Notes under the pieces: model-generated
Seen by the model: the letters and a program-made list of their open reading frames with translations, nothing else
Database searches by the model: none
What the model was told of the DNA's origin: nothing
Shown: positions 1 to 13,436 of the stretch, one piece after another
Layout of the letters: each line of letters opens with the position of its first letter
Position numbering within the stretch: the first letter of the stretch is position 1
Made by a program: the position numbers and the translations under genes
Assembly (NCBI GenBank): GCA_963691815.1
Contig: OY829663.1
Coordinates: 6,111,523-6,175,522 of the forward strand
Direction: 5' to 3'
Source of the DNA: Echiichthys vipera
Lineage: Eukaryota; Chordata; Actinopteri; Perciformes; Trachinidae
Length of the DNA: 64,000 nucleotides

Positions 1-39
1 GATATTGTGTTTTGTGATGCTGTATTGATCTTTAATTAA

Positions 40-475
40 CCCTCTGAGACCTGCCAGAGTGACAGTGATATCAGTCGACATTAGCTTCTTTAAGAGGCTG
101 TAGTGGGTTCTGTTATAAAGCTACAGTCAATTTATTGGCATCGTATGAAACTAGATAACCTAAGACATCCAGTGGTTCCACCATGTCTAGCTTGTCAGGA
201 AGGGGGCCAAATAACGCTTCAAAGTCAGGCAAAATGTTTGCGAGGGGAAAAACTGACAAGGCTATTTTCAAATGGGTCCCTTGACCTCTGACCTTACGAT
301 ACCTGAATGAAAATGGGCTATATGGGTACCCCTTTATAGCCATGCCCACTTATTTTGAGAATCCAATGCAGTTTGGGGCAGAAAAATGCATTTTTTTTCT
401 CATGCAGTACAAATGTTTTATTTTGGCCTATTCTAAAATGATGTATTTGAATATTTCTGCGTACTGGGGTCCTTA
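40..475 (+). repeat. Dispersed fish repeat, old copy
   Basis: The block containing ATGTCTAGCTTGTCAGGAAG (183-202), the CCTTGACCTCTGACCTT stretch near 280-296 and the GGGTACCC near 324 matches a very common teleost interspersed repeat that I recognise but cannot name. The copy is diverged and its ends are approximate. Confidence 0.55.
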
Positions 476-619
476 AACAGTCTTGAATTGAAAAGCATGA
501 GAGCTGAGACTCTTGTAAATTCAATGAGCCCAATTGTCTTCATGTATAATGATGTTAGTCCCTAATTTCACTGTAATGAGAGAAGTTATCGGAACTTTAC
601 CCGACTGTATACTATGACA

Positions 620-712
620 GTTTTCCTGATTTTTTTTATCGCATAATACTGAATCATAACCCCCGTATCATGATATGAATCATATCGCCAGATTCTTGCC
701 AATACACAGTTC
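620..712. repeat. Dispersed repeat fragment
   Basis: The phrase around CGCCAGATTCTTGCCAATAC (686-705), next to imperfect ATCATGATATGAATCATAT repeats, resembles a common fish repeat end. The fragment is short and weakly supported. Confidence 0.35.
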
Positions 713-3029
713 TACTCTCTTCAGTGAAAAACAAGTTATTCAATTTTATCACAACTTTGTTAGAAACTTTTTGTTGCAACAAACCCCCCTTTGAAACTCT
801 ACAGTCTTGTAGTTCAGATCAAAACAGGGCTGAGCTCAAAGATGGGGGTAGAAAGTAAGGAAGATGCCATTGCCTAACCACTGCACATCCCTGGCCTAAT
901 TTGGCATAGCTGCTGGTGTGATCTCAACATAAAATGCTCTCTATTGTTTCATGTGAATAATACAGAATCAACTCTGTTGGCACTGTTGTTTATTTTGTCC
1001 TCAACATAAGTCTGTCCATCATCACACATCTGTCTAATTATCCCAGCAATGTTCCATCGAGTCATTTTGGTGCTATTTTCCAAGACTGAATCACAGAAAA
1101 TCAATTTCTCCTGGCCATATTTATTATTGTAACTATTGAGGTGCAACCACAACGACGTGAGACTGACAGGCCAAGAGGCGAGCCCCGATGGGAAAACCAC
1201 GTCGGTTTATAATAGCTACATCCTATAGTAACCTACACCACTAAGTTGGCAGCCACAGACACACACATGCATGCACATGAGCAACATACAGGTTGATACA
1301 ACCACTGCCTCGACTACCACTGCCACAAAACAAGGCATGAAATACTACCTCCCAACTGCCAGCACATGAATCAAGGCAGTATGACATTGTTCAGTGCCCG
1401 AGGCCAGATTCTAGCAACCCTCTCCAATCTTTTCATCCATCCCTCCACCTAGGCAGTCCCCCCACTTGCCTCTTGTCTCATAAATGGGCCAGTCAGCTTT
1501 ACCAGAAGCAGACAGGGAGCCTGGAGGAGGGACAAAACTATTATCTCTCTCACAGCAGCAGCTCATGCAGGAGCTCCAACAGCAGATAGGATTCTCAAAC
1601 AAGCTGCTGTCCTCGCTCAGATTTGCTACCCAGCCTGTCCTTGTGTCGCCACTCTCTACACGTTCCACTGTGGTGGTAGTTTTCAGACTTTTCCCTCCAG
1701 GGCACTAGACATAACCCAAACTGATTTTCAAGGCTACTGCGTGAGCATGTCTGACAAAATATATCCTTTTATAGGCAAACAAAGTGTTTGTTTCCTCCAG
1801 AAGGCAGTGCTTCAGCCCAAAAACTGGATTTTTGTCACTTTAAACAGATCTGTTGGCATGATGCCTTGATTGGATCAGTGAGATCACTTTAAAGGAAAGG
1901 ACCAACACTGACAGCGTCCACTTCTCAGAGCTTGCCACTTCCTGCGGCTGTGTCCTCTCGCCCTGCGGGCACGACTGTTTACTGGGGCGGACTATCCTCA
2001 GTGCGTCAGGGGTCTGCGGTAACGCAACTCATCCGGCCATCTTGAAATACACTGCGTCGTTTGGCCATTGTGAGGTATTAACATGTTTGCCTTTAGACAT
2101 GGTCGAATGCAGCTGCATTACTGTGTTGTGACTGCTTGTGACCCTGTTGTCACATCTACCTGACAGACTTTCATTTTCTGCCCTATTACCCCTCATTAAA
2201 GGCCTACAGCCAACCAAATAGGGGAGCGAGAGCAAGAGGTTGATTCAAGCCTGCTGGGGTCCTCTACAGGGTGTGAGGATCAAACTTGATCAACCACAGC
2301 AAACTGTAAAAAGAAAAAGAAAAATGTTGTCTGTTTTAATGGATGGGGTTTTAATATGAAACAGATAAACATTGTCTCATTTGTGGAAGAACAGGTGGCG
2401 AATGTGCAACACATCCATCATGAATCCTCTCCGCTCTCAAGCCACACAAATCTGTGGATGACAAAAGTTTCTCTGCAAGGCGCTAGCACATAAATAGGAT
2501 GACTTTCCGGAAAGCTCCTTAGAATTGTAAACTAGATGTCGGGATTGTAATTTTCTTTTCACCGGAGAATCAATAGATTTTGCAGCATTCCTGACTGAAC
2601 CTGCTGAAGCGTGCTTCTCAGCCTAATGGACCCACAAGTTCCCATCTGTTGGTGAAAGAGATCTCAGCGGGTCCTCTCCCCTTGCCGTGTCCAAACACAG
2701 GATACTGTGCACAGACAAAAATGTGATGACTTTTATTGGAATTCCAAGAGTGGCCTGGAAAACAAGCGCAGGGCAAGCACATGGGTGTTAACCTTCGCCT
2801 GTGAGGAGCTGAAAAACCGTTTTACAAGCAAAATGTTACACGACGCTCTGTCACTATCTTGCTTTATTTTCTTTGTCCCGACCTTGCTGTGTCCAATTCA
2901 AATACCACACCTGTCATCACAACAGTTTGCCTATAGGGGGGCATCCCTTTCCTCAGACATTTGTCTGTTCTCTCGCTTTCTGATACCTCGGCCTTGTATC
3001 AAGAAGTAGGGTGAGTAGGTTAGCATGCT
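713..3029. other. Intergenic DNA with no recognised feature
   Basis: No gene or repeat was recognised. Short overlapping ORFs around 1411-1708 on both strands have no family resemblance. It is about 25 kb downstream of the sulfotransferase stop codon. Confidence 0.5.
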
Positions 3030-3502
3030 ATCTTTGGGCGTTACCAAAGCCTGTATAGAAGAAGTGAATTTAGCCATGATGACGCCACTTATTGGTTTGT
3101 GGACTAGCATTTTGCTCTTGCTGTCTTAGTTTTTGGACCAAGAAGTGACCATATTTGGAGGAAAGGGTCGAGCACCACTGTAGTATCAATTTGTCAATCA
3201 TTATGTAGCCACACCCTAAAACATACCCTGCTTTAATGACTATTTTGTTCTAAATGGGACCATAATTTACTCATTAACATCATGCCATATCGAACAAGAC
3301 TTCAGACTTGTGATTGAATCCATAAACTCATTAGGAAAATGTTTACTGGGGTACTAAATCAAGTGAGAAGTAGGGTCATTTTCTCATTGACTTCTATGTA
3401 ATCAGACCGGCAACCAGTGGAGTTGACCCTGCTAGCCATTTGAAAGAATGCAAGGTTGAGGCACTTCAGCATTGGCTTCACTTTTCGAGTTGCTGCGTGG
3501 GC
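3030..3502 (+). repeat. Dispersed fish repeat
   Basis: The text from about 3090 (TTATTGGTTTGTGGACTAGC) through GAAGTGACCATATTTGG (3143-3159) to GGCTTCACTTTTCGAG (3474-3489) matches a widespread teleost repeat that I recognise from fish genes. The family name is not known to me. It has no coding capacity. Confidence 0.55.
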
Positions 3503-4005
3503 ATGACTCAAGTTTTCCAATATTATAAAGCTGACTCACTTTTAACCAGAGTAGATAATCAGTGTAAGCTACGCTCGATGGCAAATCTGCTCCACAAATA
3601 CAATCTAATCACTCAAAACCTGCCAACAGCCTGCCTATAGACTTATCAGATCACAGGGAAAACTGAGTCATCAAACCTACAGGATCATAAAGTAATAAAG
3701 AGGAATTTATGTGAATTACTTGAAACACTTTGCTGACCATAATTATGTCAGAGATCCAAGAAACAAGTTTTGGCACACTTGAAACAGGACTTCTTTGACA
3801 AACAGAGCTAGCTGACGTACTAACAGCCTAAAACATGGTGATTATATCTGCACACACTATCAGTCAGCTCAGTAAATTATGAATGCAGCTTTCTGATTTA
3901 GAAATGACTGAAGGATCAACACTTTTAGACTCAGTGAAGCCAAAGGGTAAAGGGTATCTTTTCAAGATCCATCAAACATTTAGGGAATCACCCCGAATAA
4001 ATCAC
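3503..4005. other. Intergenic DNA with nothing recognised
   Basis: The segment is AT-rich. Its short plus-strand ORF (3883-4095) shows no domain. Confidence 0.5.
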
Positions 4006-4290
4006 TGCATGTATTATTACGATATTATCAGCCAACATTGGCCCATCACAGACATATCTGTATTTATGGATTTCAGTGTATATGCACAGATATGAAAAGA
4101 TTTTTGTAGAACATATAATGTAGAAAATGATGCTGATTGCTGATGCTGATTATTTAGAAATAGCTATTTATTATATTTCTATTTAATCTTTATTTAAATG
4201 GTCAGCATTTGACTGATACTGAAAATGCTGATGTTTATTATTTTTTATTAATCCTGATTTTCTCAATATTAATTTCTAGAATTTGGTTGA
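4006..4290. repeat. Degenerate repeat with GATATTATCAGCC / GCTGAT motifs
   Basis: The words ATATTATCAGCCAACATTGG (4022-4041) and the GCTGAT repeats at 4130-4150 and 4225-4232 recall a fish repeat rich in TATCGGCCGATA. The copy is heavily decayed. Confidence 0.35.
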
Positions 4291-5356
4291 TATGTAATGC
4301 ACATAATGTGATACGTCGCTGTATAATGTACCATAATGTCAAATATTCTTTTATATAGTTATCAATCGAGAAAAGCAGCATTCTGAGTACCTTTGCAGGG
4401 TCGTATCGGTGCAAAATTGGTGCAAAATCTACATTGAAAATGTTTGTTTTCATTCCAGCTCGAAATTTGACTATGTTGGCCGCCATAATGGTAATCAGCA
4501 AAATGTCCCCTCTAAAATCGATATTGGTCTCAAAAGTCCCAAACCAGTCAGGTCCTAATTGTTGTGATAGTTTAGTATAATCTGACCGATTACAACCCAT
4601 GTTGCAACTGTGACATAATTCAGCCCTGTTACATTCAAAGAGGTGCAGTCAAAGTTTGAGGAGGAGGCACGAAACTAGACCTTTCCGTCATCTAACAGGA
4701 AAACTCTGAGCAGAGAGGAGCTGCTTTATTTCAGGCGCGTCTCCTTCATATGATCTTTATCCATTCCCTCAAAATTAGAACGCTACGCCTGGCAGCCTAC
4801 AGTTTTGTAGAAGTTCTCTGAAGATCTGCAGTGTTTATTTCCTTTTCACCTTTGTCCATCACAGAAACCAGAAACCGTTCCTGACGCATTTTCCTCTGAA
4901 GCTGCATTAAAGCATCCCGCGATGACGCATTATGAAACTCTGCTTCTCAACGAGATGGAATATCCCTCTGTGATCAGACTAATGTGTTGTTGTCTGCCGC
5001 TCCTTCTTCCCTCTCTCCTCTCCGTCTCCTCCCAGGCCTCTTCCTCTGCGTAAATTATGAATGCCTTTCTCCCAGAGAGCAATAGCTTTAACCAGAGTAC
5101 GGGTATTTAACTGAACATTTAAAACATTAGCCGGATACGTGGAGCGTTATGCCATCAGTGACAAGAGGAGGATAGATTGAGGAAGGGAAACAGGAAAAAG
5201 GAGGCAGGGAGGAGAGACAGGGAGACATGGGAAATAAGTTGCGGTCGCTCATAAAATGGTGAAAGCAGGAAAGAAAACATGTTCCCTCTGACCGCACAAA
5301 GCTTTGATGGCACTTGATGAACTCTTGTGTGTGGGCGTAGGATGGAGACAGAAACA
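4291..5356. other. Intergenic DNA with nothing recognised
   Basis: A 120-codon minus-strand ORF (4238-4600) starts here but shows no domain and overlaps decayed repeat sequence. Nothing else was seen. Confidence 0.5.
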
Positions 5357-5380
5357 GGGAGGGAGGGAGGGAGGGAGAGG
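5357..5380. repeat. Short GGGA/GGAG tetranucleotide microsatellite
   Basis: Near-perfect GGGA units are read directly from the sequence. They create the proline/serine-rich ORFs on the opposite strand. Confidence 0.8.
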
Positions 5381-5699
5381 TAGGCACCATGAGGATTTCG
5401 GCTAAATTCATCACCCGCATGATTTAATCCTATATGTTGTTTGGCCGCAGCTTTCATTCATTAGTCTGCTCTTAGCCGTGCTGACTAACAACAGCAGCAG
5501 TCAGCGGGGAGACGGGGAGTTTCTGCACTTATTGGTTAAAATGTTCTTTTCACTCTGACTAGATTTCTATCAGCTGTCGTTCAGCTCTCTTACGTTCTTT
5601 TTGCTCAATTACTGCAATAAACGTGACAGTGATATGGTAGTTAAGGCTTCCATAACAACATATTTTGACTGATCAAAAGCAGTATCTCTTAAAAAAATG

Positions 5700-6217
5700 A
5701 CAACACCAGTAGAGTCATTTGATACCTTTATTTTATACTTCATTCAATACCCATCATGTGAGCCACACCGCCTGTACGGGCTGTAGCTGCTGAGGCAGTG
5801 GGCCAATCGTACATTGCATTAAATCGACAAAAGCGAAACCACACACACAGTCTTTTTCCATTTATCTTGGTACAAAAAGGATAAAATGCAGGTATTGTTT
5901 GACTAGAGAAGTTCAATACTAGTGCAAGTCGATGCCTTTTGATATCACAGTGAAAAGAAAAAAGTCATTGACGCACAACATTTTTTTTCCTTTTCTTTAA
6001 TTAACATTCTGCACACACGGTGCAGGAGAAAGTCCCTGAACAAATGCCAGCACACAGTTGGTTTTCTTTCTTGTTTTATCTGTGCAGCCTGATTGTTGAT
6101 CTGCTTCTTTTTTTATAATTTATAGCTTTGTTACTTTTGAAACTATCGAATGTGGATGTTGTTTTAAACACGTGGTATTAAAGAAAGTATCAAAGTATCT
6201 ATACTTTTGACAACCTA
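5700..6217 (+). repeat. Dispersed repeat, copy A of a pair shared with 60488-60585
   Basis: The end at 6108-6217 matches 60488-60585: both run from a T-rich tract and TATAGCTT through GTTTTAAACAYGTGGTATT to ACTTTTGACAACCT. The upstream part (near 5750-5840) also resembles a fish repeat, but without a second copy here to test it. Confidence 0.55.
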
Positions 6218-9200
6218 GGTCTGCAGTGGGTTTATCAAATCCTTCAGTGATGAAAACAGCTGTCTGCTGTAGAAATGTTGGTGAGAGCAGTGAGTAGCAG
6301 GTCGTGAAAACAAAATAATGAGATGAAAAACTCTAAAAGTCTCCTATTCAACTGAGGGAAACAGGTCTATACGTGACGCCTTGGCTTTTCGATCCATTAT
6401 TGATATAAAAGTATTGGTTATTGTAGCCCTAAATATAGACGTGTCTGTGCTGCTTCCACTTGAGTCCTCGTGCATGACAGCGAACTCACCTCTGCTCTGT
6501 GGTGTAATGAGACATAAAACCCAGTTTATTTGAACAAAGCTCGGCAAACAGGAAGAGCTATGAATCACCAAGTAAGATAACTTGTCACAGATGTGCTGGT
6601 GGGCAGGTTTGATGGTCAATTAATTAGAGGCCATAAAAAGCCTCCTCCTGTAGGCTTCAGAGAGGAGGGACCATTGTTGTAATGGGATCAACCTCTCTAT
6701 TAACTTGGTCAAATTACTTGAATTTGGCTCGTTAATCTGATTTGGGTGTGTCTGGCCTTAGCAGGAGTCTCCCGAACAACCTCCGCACTTATCACGACTG
6801 CTGCAAAGAGCCTGCATAACTTTTCATTTGGCCTGAATCTCCTGTATCTACAGTAGGTAAACCGTATCCCATTATCCCCCCTTGACCTTTAAATTTGGGA
6901 CCACTGCTCAAGTAAACACAGTAATCAGGTTTCCCGGCCCTCGGCTGAGCCTAATTGAAGATACTCAACTGAGAACTCAATTGTGTAAGTGTGATTTAGT
7001 TAGTGCCTGGCCTAATTAAAGTCCTGGAAATGACCTTCAAAGTTCTGTGTGGCATTAATCAGCTAAGACACTTCATCAGCCACCAGAGGAATGTCTGCAA
7101 GAGCCTGCACCCACACGGCATTAAGTCGGTGTGTGTGCCGCGAGACTGATTTCCTGGTTTTTAACCTCCGGCACAGCTCTGACGGGATCAGCCACACTGT
7201 GCTCTATTGACAGCCCTAATCCTACCTCCGTGTTCAAACCACCATCGCCTGCCACCATTCTGATACTGCACACGTTCCTCATTTCCCCCCGACATGTGGT
7301 CCAGGCACAGGGACCCGAGTTGTTTTTAGAGTTACACCCCCATCATCAACACTCCTTTCGCTCACCTCCTGCCCACCCTTCTGCAAACGTTTGCCTGGAT
7401 CTGCGGAGGTAATGCATGCGAGTTTTGATTAAAGCGCTCCCTTATGTTTTTTGGCTCAGAGCAGCTCAACCATTAACGCCTGTGCCACGAACAAATGGAT
7501 TGTGTTTCCGGAGCCAGGGCCCTGCCTCTCAGCCTGCTCTGACTCCATCCAGCCACACATTCACAACTGCACCTTTTTTAATGCTTCTTAATGTTCTTCC
7601 TGCCTTCCGGTGACCTCCGTGTCCATATGTTCACTTGGACAACTTTTCTGATATTTAGCAGTTCTTTGCCCATTAGCTGATACTCTGCAATCAGTTCAGG
7701 GAAGAGTCTTGATCTGAAAGGAACAACTTTGAAAAAGTTCCAGCACAAATTAATTTCAATGCCTTTTTTTAAATGAATCCTTGGTGGTGGGAACTTTTTT
7801 GATTAATTAATACAACTTCTATAAGAGACACCTCCCACAAAGAACGATACTTTGTTGTTTACTTTGGAGGACGTGTAAACGTTATAGAATAGATTTCAGA
7901 TGTTAAAGTACTTTTAGCTTTTGCCAAAGGCAGGGTGGGGCCTGAAACGTTTGGGAAAGCAAAGGAGGATCTTTGATTTATCCATGCCTCAGATTTATAT
8001 TGTATTTCTTCTTTGTTTTTGCAGAATTTGCTATACATTGTACGTCACATTTACAGTAGTTCTAATCCTTATGTTCATTTTGTACTAGACTTCTTAAAAA
8101 AATGAGAAAATACTTTTCATTTATCAAGTATTTATTTAGCACAGGAACAAACAAAAATAGGCTTTACCATGTGGTTACTTCATAGATAGTGATATACATT
8201 GTTATTGAGGTATGATGTTGCCCAGCCCTTGTCAAGGACAATTAGTTATGTCTCTGTACATATTGCTTTATTTTCTATTGCTAGTAGAACCAATATGACA
8301 GTTTTGAGTAAAGGAGGTATTGCTTTTAAAAAAAAAACTAAATGGAAGTCAAACATAAGACTAATCCCTAAAATATATATATATATATAATTGTAAAAAT
8401 AAACTATTAACAACATGTTGTCCTTTGGATTTCTGTCCAATTCAGTTGCTGACACGTCTCACAAACTCAATCTGTCAAGAGTTAAACCCACAGAGGTTTA
8501 TCTCCCTACCTTCCAGAATCTCCTTTGTGCCCCGGTGCTTAGCGCACTCGTTTTTGTCTTATCACATATTCACACAATCCCCTCTGCAGCTCTGACAATT
8601 TTGAAATGCTGCTTTTGTTCGTAGTACTTGAAAAGAGAGAATGGGAGGAACGAGGCCTCAGAGAATCGCGGTTCCATCAGCGTTAATGCAGGCGCTCTCC
8701 ATCTGCTGTGGAAAGCTGTGACGCATGCCAACGAGGGCACTGGGCACTGCGCAAGGAACCCACTACACTGAAAGTTACATGCAGCTGTGATGTGTGTGTA
8801 AGTGTGTGCGTGCACATGCATGTAGGTATTTGGTACTTGATGGGAGCTTATACCACCGCTCCACTTAGTGGAATCATGTCCAGAAACAAATCAAATCAGA
8901 GGCGGGAAGTCGTCAGCTTGAACCACCAGTCGGCACTTTATGAGCGCCATTTCCATCCAACAGATTATACGCATGAGCGGCAGTTAACTACAAATGATGT
9001 ACACTTTCCTGGTGCTGTTTTTATTTCCAGGTAATCTACTTGTTCGACCTGTCATTGAGTTTTCCAGCTACTGCATAACTGACGCCATGCTTTGCTCCTC
9101 TGGTGTTTGAGGTTAAGGAAAAGTGAGAGGAGCTAGGTTGATAGGTAGAGAAAGAACGGAGATGATGAAGTGAGGACAAGAAGAAGGAACATTAAGCGCC

Positions 9201-9788
9201 AATGGTTTTCTCCCAATACCTTAACAGGACTTCTTAGATTTCTTTTTCTTGCTTTCAAGCATGATACGGATGCATAAAGAGGGCGCTGCCAATATGTTAT
9301 GCCATAGGAGACATGGAAAAACTGTGGCGCAAAGTGTTTCCACAGCTGGCCTCGTGCTGGGGCTCCATGAGGTGGATTGTGGCCACGCCACAGGATCAAC
9401 CATCATTCATTTGCTACACGTGCCAATCATACGCTTAGCTTCCTCCTCTGTGCCAATCACAGATTTGATCTCCTGCACTCACTCTTATCTTTTTATTTTT
9501 GACATAAAGCAACAAGTAAAGTATCTCGCATGTCTATTTGACAAGATGTTTTAGAACAGTTCAGTAAAAACAATAGTTTGTCTTAATAAATAAAAAATCT
9601 AAAGGGTTTGATGTTATCACTTTACTATAACAGCCTCTATTTAGCATTATTAATTAATATATATTCTTTATAACACTTAGTAATGTAATTTTAATGGGAA
9701 AGAAGGACATGTTTAAGTGTTTATCAATGTGTTTGTCGACATTTATAACTCAAGAAAAAGAGTAAATTAATAACATTACTTACTCATA
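6218..9788. other. Intergenic DNA with no recognised gene
   Basis: Short ORFs near 7131-7613 and 8570-9554 have no family resemblance. An (AT) run lies at 8371-8388 and a weak GT-rich run near 8790-8815. No repeat copy was recognised. Confidence 0.45.
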
Positions 9789-10050
9789 CGTCAGAATCAG
9801 ATTTGCTTTGGTGCAATGTACACAGGTATTCGACTTGACACAGCACAGTAAAACAAGAAAGTTGAAGAGTTAAAGAAAAAAAAGTTAAGGAAGTTCTATG
9901 CAACAATTATATACAGTTAAGAAATACTGCAGCATTAGGCTACTGTGTGCATTGTTTGCAAGTTAAGAATATATAGGTAGAATGCTGCATGATGCAACTT
10001 GGCTTCATTTTTCTACTTATATGTGCAATATTTGCCAAGACTGTGTGAAT
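9789..10050 (-). mobile_element. Decayed LINE-like 3' end
   Basis: Read on the minus strand, this ends with TCTGATTCTGACG and a short lead of AAATACC/GTACATTGCACC type. This is the same (TGATTC) tail style as the element ending at 16516 on the plus strand. Only the first 60 bases are well supported. Confidence 0.4.
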
Positions 10051-10094
10051 ATGTGTCTAATGAAGAAGTAACAAAAACTGCAGTTCTTCAAATG

Positions 10095-10510
10095 ACCACT
10101 TGAGGCTGGTTTCAAAAGTGAGTCAATCCCCATAGACCATGTTGAAATGTCCAACTTTACAGCAGGAATAAACAAGTTTACAGCCTGGTACAAAAATAGT
10201 TTGGGTCTCTTTAGTTAATTTACCCACTGATTTTTTTTTCTTTTTTTTTACAACTCACCAGTTTAATTTATATTAAGGTTTAAAATGATGCATAATTAAA
10301 GAAGGGACTGCTTTGAGTGACAGGTGGGTGCCGTCCTTCAGCAACCAGGCATCATTCAGCCCGCCTCAGCTCCATCCACAATCCCACTCTTTGCCCATTT
10401 TTGGATTAGCCGGGAGCAGGCGGAGTCAGGCACCACCAAGATGGCTTATTTTCAACTCATCAGAAACCTAAGTATCGTCACAGAGATTACGTCCATGTTT
10501 TATACAGTGA
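10095..10510 (+). repeat. Dispersed fish repeat
   Basis: The run CACTTGAGGCTGGTTTCAAA (10097-10116), the TTTACAGCAGGAATAAACA stretch at 10155-10173, TTTGAGTGACAGG (10312-10324), CAAGATGGC and TTTATACAGTGAG match a common teleost repeat in the expected order. The inner part is diverged, and the family is unnamed here. Confidence 0.6.
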
Positions 10511-11395
10511 GTGGTGGTGGACAGTTGGGGGATGAAGGTAGGAGCTAGGATGGCTCCTACCCGATCAGGTGTCTGGTGGTCGTGGTGCTGACGGAGGTGA
10601 ACCTGCGTCTGAATGTGGTTAAACACTAGAAGAAATCCCAACAGTATGTCAAAAACTTTTATTAATTGTTTACACCCATATGTAGGCACATATAAACTGT
10701 GATGGTTGGTTAAAAATGTGTTCAAAACTCATGAAGAAATGTGAAGGTGCCGTCTTCATCAGCAGATGGTGTTTGCTCAGTTGTCATGGAGATTGAACAC
10801 AAAGATGATGAACGTCACATATGGAACTAAAATATGGCCGATCCCTCTCTATACTTTGAGCCTAATGTATGAAAATCCCCAAAGGCACAAACTGTTCACT
10901 CTCGTGTATAATCGTCTTCATTATCCGCTCCGTGAAAATGATATGACTTCTGCTGGAGTAGAGTAGTAGTAATGTTTCATGAGGAAATATATACCATCTA
11001 GAATACAAAGTGCAGTATTCAGTGCTTGAATTGTAGTGGCAAAAAGAAAGTACGTTGTGGAAAGTGCTCAGCATAGTGCAAGCTCAGTGTTAAACACCAC
11101 ATTGGCTTTTGGGACCAAACGAAACCGAGGCTGCGGCGTGCATTAATATTTATCAGCACTAAAGGCTCGACTCTTTATCTCTAAGTAATTACTGAGTCGT
11201 GTTATTGATTGTGAGGGGAGTGCTACCTGCAGAGGCCGGAGAGGGGAGGTCACGGTGACTGGTTCGGCCCTCAGAGGTCACTACTGACAAATTAGTCTGT
11301 TGGTGGGTCAGTGAGCGGGGTCGGAAGAGGTCAGGGGTCAAGTTTGTGCAAACATGAACTCACAGTTTTGAAGCTACTGTCAGGAGCTGTGCAGG
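10511..11395. other. Intergenic DNA with nothing recognised
   Basis: No ORF with a known domain was seen. A GC-richer patch at 11200-11340 has no feature I can name. Confidence 0.5.
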
Positions 11396-11406
11396 CTTCA
11401 GACATC

Positions 11407-11648
11407 TTGGTGCGGCAGTACTTCAGTCCATAGGTGAGCTTGGAACTGTAGGGTCGCTGGTTCAAGTCCCTGTGAGGACCATGTATGGAGCGTGGACTGG
11501 TGTCTGGAGAGGTACCAGTTCATCTCCTGGGCACTGCCGAGGGGCTGTTGAGCTTGGCACCGAACCCCCAACTGCTCAGGGTGCCGGTCACTGGAAGCCC
11601 CCTCGCTATTCAATTTCCCCGTTGCAGGATAAATAAAGTAATTCTTCT
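11407..11648 (+). mobile_element. tRNA-derived SINE, near full length
   Basis: The head contains a good RNA polymerase III B box, GGTTCAAGTCC (11459-11469), preceded by a tRNA-like A-box region. The body with CAGTTCATCTCCTGGGCACT and CACCGAACCCCCAACTGCTC is a family I know from fish genomes. The tail at 11612-11640 (AATTTCCCC...GATAAATAAAGTA) resembles LINE tails elsewhere in the window. The 71-codon minus-strand ORF across it is not a gene. Confidence 0.75.
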
Positions 11649-12870
11649 TCTGTTAAAGAAATGGCTAAAATATTGAAATAAGGCACTTTGCAGGACTGTT
11701 GCAGTATTTACTTCCTGTACAGCACGAGCAGCTATTTGCCAATGCTTGTTTTTAGCCATGCTAGCACCGTAATTTCAATTTGTCCAATACGTTTGACTCG
11801 ATACTAAATGATAACACTCCCATCGGCCTTATCTGTATGTCGTGTATACTGTACTTGGAATTTAAGGTGACCGGAATCATGAAATGAAACAAGGGGACAT
11901 TTCCAGTTTGCCGGTCAATATATCGAATATTGAAATATCCAATGTTATTATCTATGAAATAAAAAGGACAATTACGGTTTCATGTATTTCCTCCCTGCTG
12001 TTCAGCCAGAAGCCTCTGCTGCCTAGTTTTTCCTTTCATGTAGAAAATGATTTCACTTTGCAGGCTGCTTTTAACACACAATTAGAAACGGGATGTTTTC
12101 AGGAACAGCAATAATAGGGATGCCCGTCCCCCTATTGTAACTAGCCATGTTAACATGATAATATAAACGTTATACCTGCTAAAAATGGTAAAAGAACGGG
12201 ATTTATATTGTGCTTTTCTACTTTAATGAACACAGCACTTTACTAATTAGCATGCTAACATTATCACAAGCTGTTTCCAACCAATTGTCAAGAGAAAATG
12301 TTGAAATGCAAGTTAAATCAGTTTCCATCAACTGATTTAAATAAACAAGGCTACAGATTAGTCACCTCAGAAGATGAGGTGCGCTGAGGCTACGCATGGC
12401 TGTAATTCGCCAGTAGAAGAAGAGTTTGCTAACGGGGAAAAAAAAACAAGTGGTCTCGGTCGTCAACCTATGAGAGAAGAATGGAGAGAGGCCTTGGTTC
12501 AGGAGGTTTTATTGAATGCTGCCATTTAAATACAGCTTTTATAATAAAATACTTCAATACATGCACAAAAGTACTCTCTACTACACCCTTGACCAAAAAG
12601 AGATCTTATCTGAATTCAATTCTTTCATCTTGTATGCAGTCCCTGAATAAAAAGTGTTAAGTGTAAGTCTTATTTTGTGAGATTCTCGTACGGTGTGTAA
12701 ACTGGATTGTGCAAAAAGAGAAAGCTGCTTAAATCTACCGTGGGGGCCGGCAGTGTGCAGATATTTTCTATCGCTCCATTACCTCCGTATTGATTGAAGG
12801 GCTGGATTTGATGTGTTAATCCGCTCTCCCTGGTGAAAGATTCCCGTCTATGGAGACACTAAACACACAA
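11649..12870. other. Intergenic DNA with nothing recognised
   Basis: It is AT-rich with no ORF of interest. A 76-codon plus-strand ORF at 11884-12114 shows no domain. Confidence 0.5.
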
Positions 12871-12874
12871 TCTC

Positions 12875-12922
<48 letters not shown>
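12871..12922 (+). repeat. (TC)n microsatellite
   Basis: About 25 TC units with one CCTC interruption are read directly. Confidence 0.95.
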
Positions 12923-12923
<1 letters not shown>

Positions 12924-13436
12924 CACCGACTGAAAAAAAGTAATCAACTGAGAATTCTACAAGGCTCCTCATTCACCTCGCAGTCTGTCTGAAAGCCTTT
13001 GATCAAGAAGTGCTTAGGTTTCACATAAACGGTTGGATACCTTTTCAGAGACCACGCTAAGCACACAGCTCGTTGGGGGATTTAGTCTGCTTTAATGCCT
13101 GTTTTCAGAGCTTCCCCGTGGTATTTGAGCCAACACGTTAGCCGAGATGCACGGCGAGTTATGAACTGCCACACAAGTGGATATCGCAGAGGGCGACGAA
13201 CGTATGGTCGTCATGAAATATTGACTTAACCCAAAGGCTCTTTCTTTTTCTTTGTGTTGTTGTTCGACAACGGAGAAGCGTGCCTTCGAGTGCCTTTTGT
13301 CAGCTCTTCTCGATGTCATGGCTCTTTGTGTTAAATTGTGTTGAAACGTGAGTGTGATCCGCAGCGAAGCATCACAAGTGAGTCTAGTGCATTCTGTTAA
13401 AATGCTCTTGTTTCCTAAACAGTATAATAATCATAG
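12923..13436. other. Intergenic DNA with nothing recognised
   Basis: A 75-codon minus-strand ORF at 13092-13319 has no family resemblance. Confidence 0.5.

Noticed and set aside
4238..4600. 120-codon minus-strand ORF.
   Set aside because: It has no family resemblance, is AT-rich and overlaps a decayed repeat.
11440..11500. Possible true tRNA gene with a good B box.
   Set aside because: The sequence continues into a known SINE body and LINE-like tail, and no clean cloverleaf acceptor stem was seen.
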